NCBI RefSeq assembly: GCF_016102285.1
Contig: NZ_JACFOY010000001.1
Span: forward strand, 2,046,001-2,110,000
Length of the DNA stretch: 64,000 nucleotides
Source: Bartonella sp. M0177
GTDB lineage: Bacteria; Pseudomonadota; Alphaproteobacteria; Rhizobiales; Rhizobiaceae
Direction of reading: 5' to 3'
Below, one piece after another: positions 63,321 to 64,000 of this stretch. Made by a program: the position numbers and the translations under genes. Within the stretch, counting starts at the first letter, position 1. The number at the start of each line of letters is the position of its first letter. The notes below the pieces were generated by a model. The model saw only the letters and a program-made list of their open reading frames with translations, was not told the DNA's origin and made no database searches.

Positions 63321-64000
63321 TCAATCAACAAATGGCTTTAAGGAAACTCCGGCTTTTTCAAGACCGGCTTTGACAGCTTTGGCCATTAAAACGGCACTCG
63401 GACTGTCGCCATGGAGGCAAATCGACTGTGCATCAAGGCTAATCTCTTTGCCATCAATCGCGGTAATTTTGCCTGTCTCGACAAATTTTACCATACGTTC
63501 GGCAACGACAGCGGGGTCACTCAGCACAGCCCCTTTTTCGCGGCGGGATAGAAGTGTCCCATCACTCTTATAGGCACGGTCGGCAAAAGCTTCTGCCACC
63601 ACAACAAGTCCGGCTTCACGCGCAAAAGGAATAAGGGCGGAGCCTGCCAATGCCATAAGGGTGAGCGACGGCTCGACCGCTTTGATCGCATTGATAACGG
63701 CTTTTGCCTGACGCATATCATGGGCAATTGTGTTATAGAGTGCACCATGGGGCTTCACATAGACAACTTTGGTTCCTGCCGCCTTGGCAAGCCCCATAAG
63801 CGCCCCGATCTGATAAATGGCATCGCCCGTCAATTCGCTATCGGTCGGGTCCATATTGCGGCGCCCGAAGCCTACAAGGTCACGATAGCCGATATGTGCA
63901 CCAACGCGCACATTATTCTTTTTGGCCGCCTCGAGTATGCGTAAAATACCGGCAGGGTCACCAGCATGAAAACCGCAAGCAACATTGGCACTGGTAACAA
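63321..64000 (-). CDS. pxpA: 5-oxoprolinase subunit A (LamB/YcsF family), partial at right edge
   Basis: The frame runs open to the window edge, so the N-terminus is missing (about the first 15-25 residues, judged by family length). Readable motifs: [15 protein letters not shown] close to the edge, [49 protein letters not shown] and [10 protein letters not shown] near the end. All are hallmarks of PxpA. It is followed by the fused pxpBC after 17 bases. Together they hydrolyse 5-oxoproline, a breakdown product of glutathione and N-terminal glutamine. Confidence 0.93.
   Translation of the reverse strand, partial: VTSANVACGFHAGDPAGILRILEAAKKNNVRVGAHIGYRDLVGFGRRNMDPTDSELTGDAIYQIGALMGLAKAAGTKVVYVKPHGALYNTIAHDMRQAKAVINAIKAVEPSLTLMALAGSALIPFAREAGLVVVAEAFADRAYKSDGTLLSRREKGAVLSDPAVVAERMVKFVETGKITAIDGKEISLDAQSICLHGDSPSAVLMAKAVKAGLEKAGVSLKPFVD

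Overview
The window looks like chromosomal DNA of an alphaproteobacterium of the Hyphomicrobiales (Rhizobiales), most plausibly an insect-gut Bartonella-type lineage. This is inferred from the moderate-to-low GC coding sequence, the AT-rich intergenic blocks, and the gene families present (a rhizobial-type single-pass membrane protein, CbtAB under a cobalamin riboswitch, PxpABC, a GsiABCD-like importer). I cannot name the species from sequence alone. No rRNA, tRNA, insertion sequence, phage gene or CRISPR array was seen.

Region 1 (1-31070, all minus strand) is a giant surface-adhesin and type I secretion locus. An 18.2-kb gene encodes a 6069-residue BapA-type protein. It has an N-terminal BapA prefix-like domain and a glycine/alanine-rich hydrophobic segment, then about 45 bacterial Ig-like modules. 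These are followed by six DxNxDGxxD (FG-GAP/VCBS-type) repeats, an ASPIC/UnbV-like segment and a C-terminal type I secretion signal. Downstream, in one tightly packed operon, come a flavin-dependent-halogenase-like enzyme, a TolC-family lipoprotein, an ABC exporter with a degenerate C39-like domain and an HlyD-type adaptor. Beyond an AT-rich gap lie a 969-residue membrane protein with a Gln/Asn-rich middle, a 136-residue protein made almost wholly of an 8-residue repeat, and the start of a MotA/TolQ/ExbB-type proton-channel gene cut by the window edge. A MotA-like gene near a giant type I adhesin recalls SiiAB of Salmonella SPI-4. The flavoenzyme between adhesin and exporter is the most unusual element.

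Region 2 (31684-33632) holds an acetoin/diacetyl reductase gene with a clear terminator and a small DUF3088 thioredoxin-like protein. Region 3 (33894-42408, plus strand) is a sulfur-scavenging operon: two flavin-dependent monooxygenases, an FMN reductase, a GNAT acetyltransferase, a fused permease-ATPase importer, two periplasmic binding proteins and cysteine synthase. The gene set parallels the Bacillus ytm/yxe operons for S-modified cysteine salvage. Region 4 (42841-48399) has a WrbA-like flavodoxin, then a Tat-exported aldo/keto reductase, an amidohydrolase and an exported cyclophilin-like protein, a degenerate histidine-phosphatase-like gene, and a cobalamin riboswitch driving cbtB-cbtA.

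Region 5 (48638-64000) is peptide, glutathione and 5-oxoproline catabolism: an M55 D-aminopeptidase (plus strand), and on the minus strand pxpA (cut by the edge), a fused pxpB-pxpC, a biotin carboxylase/BCCP, a P1-family aminopeptidase, a GsiA-like double ATPase, two tandem binding proteins, two permeases and an isoaspartyl peptidase. A frameshifted remnant of a DeoR-family regulator lies between the carboxylase and the P1 peptidase. Together these genes would import small peptides or glutathione, cleave unusual peptide bonds and open 5-oxoproline.
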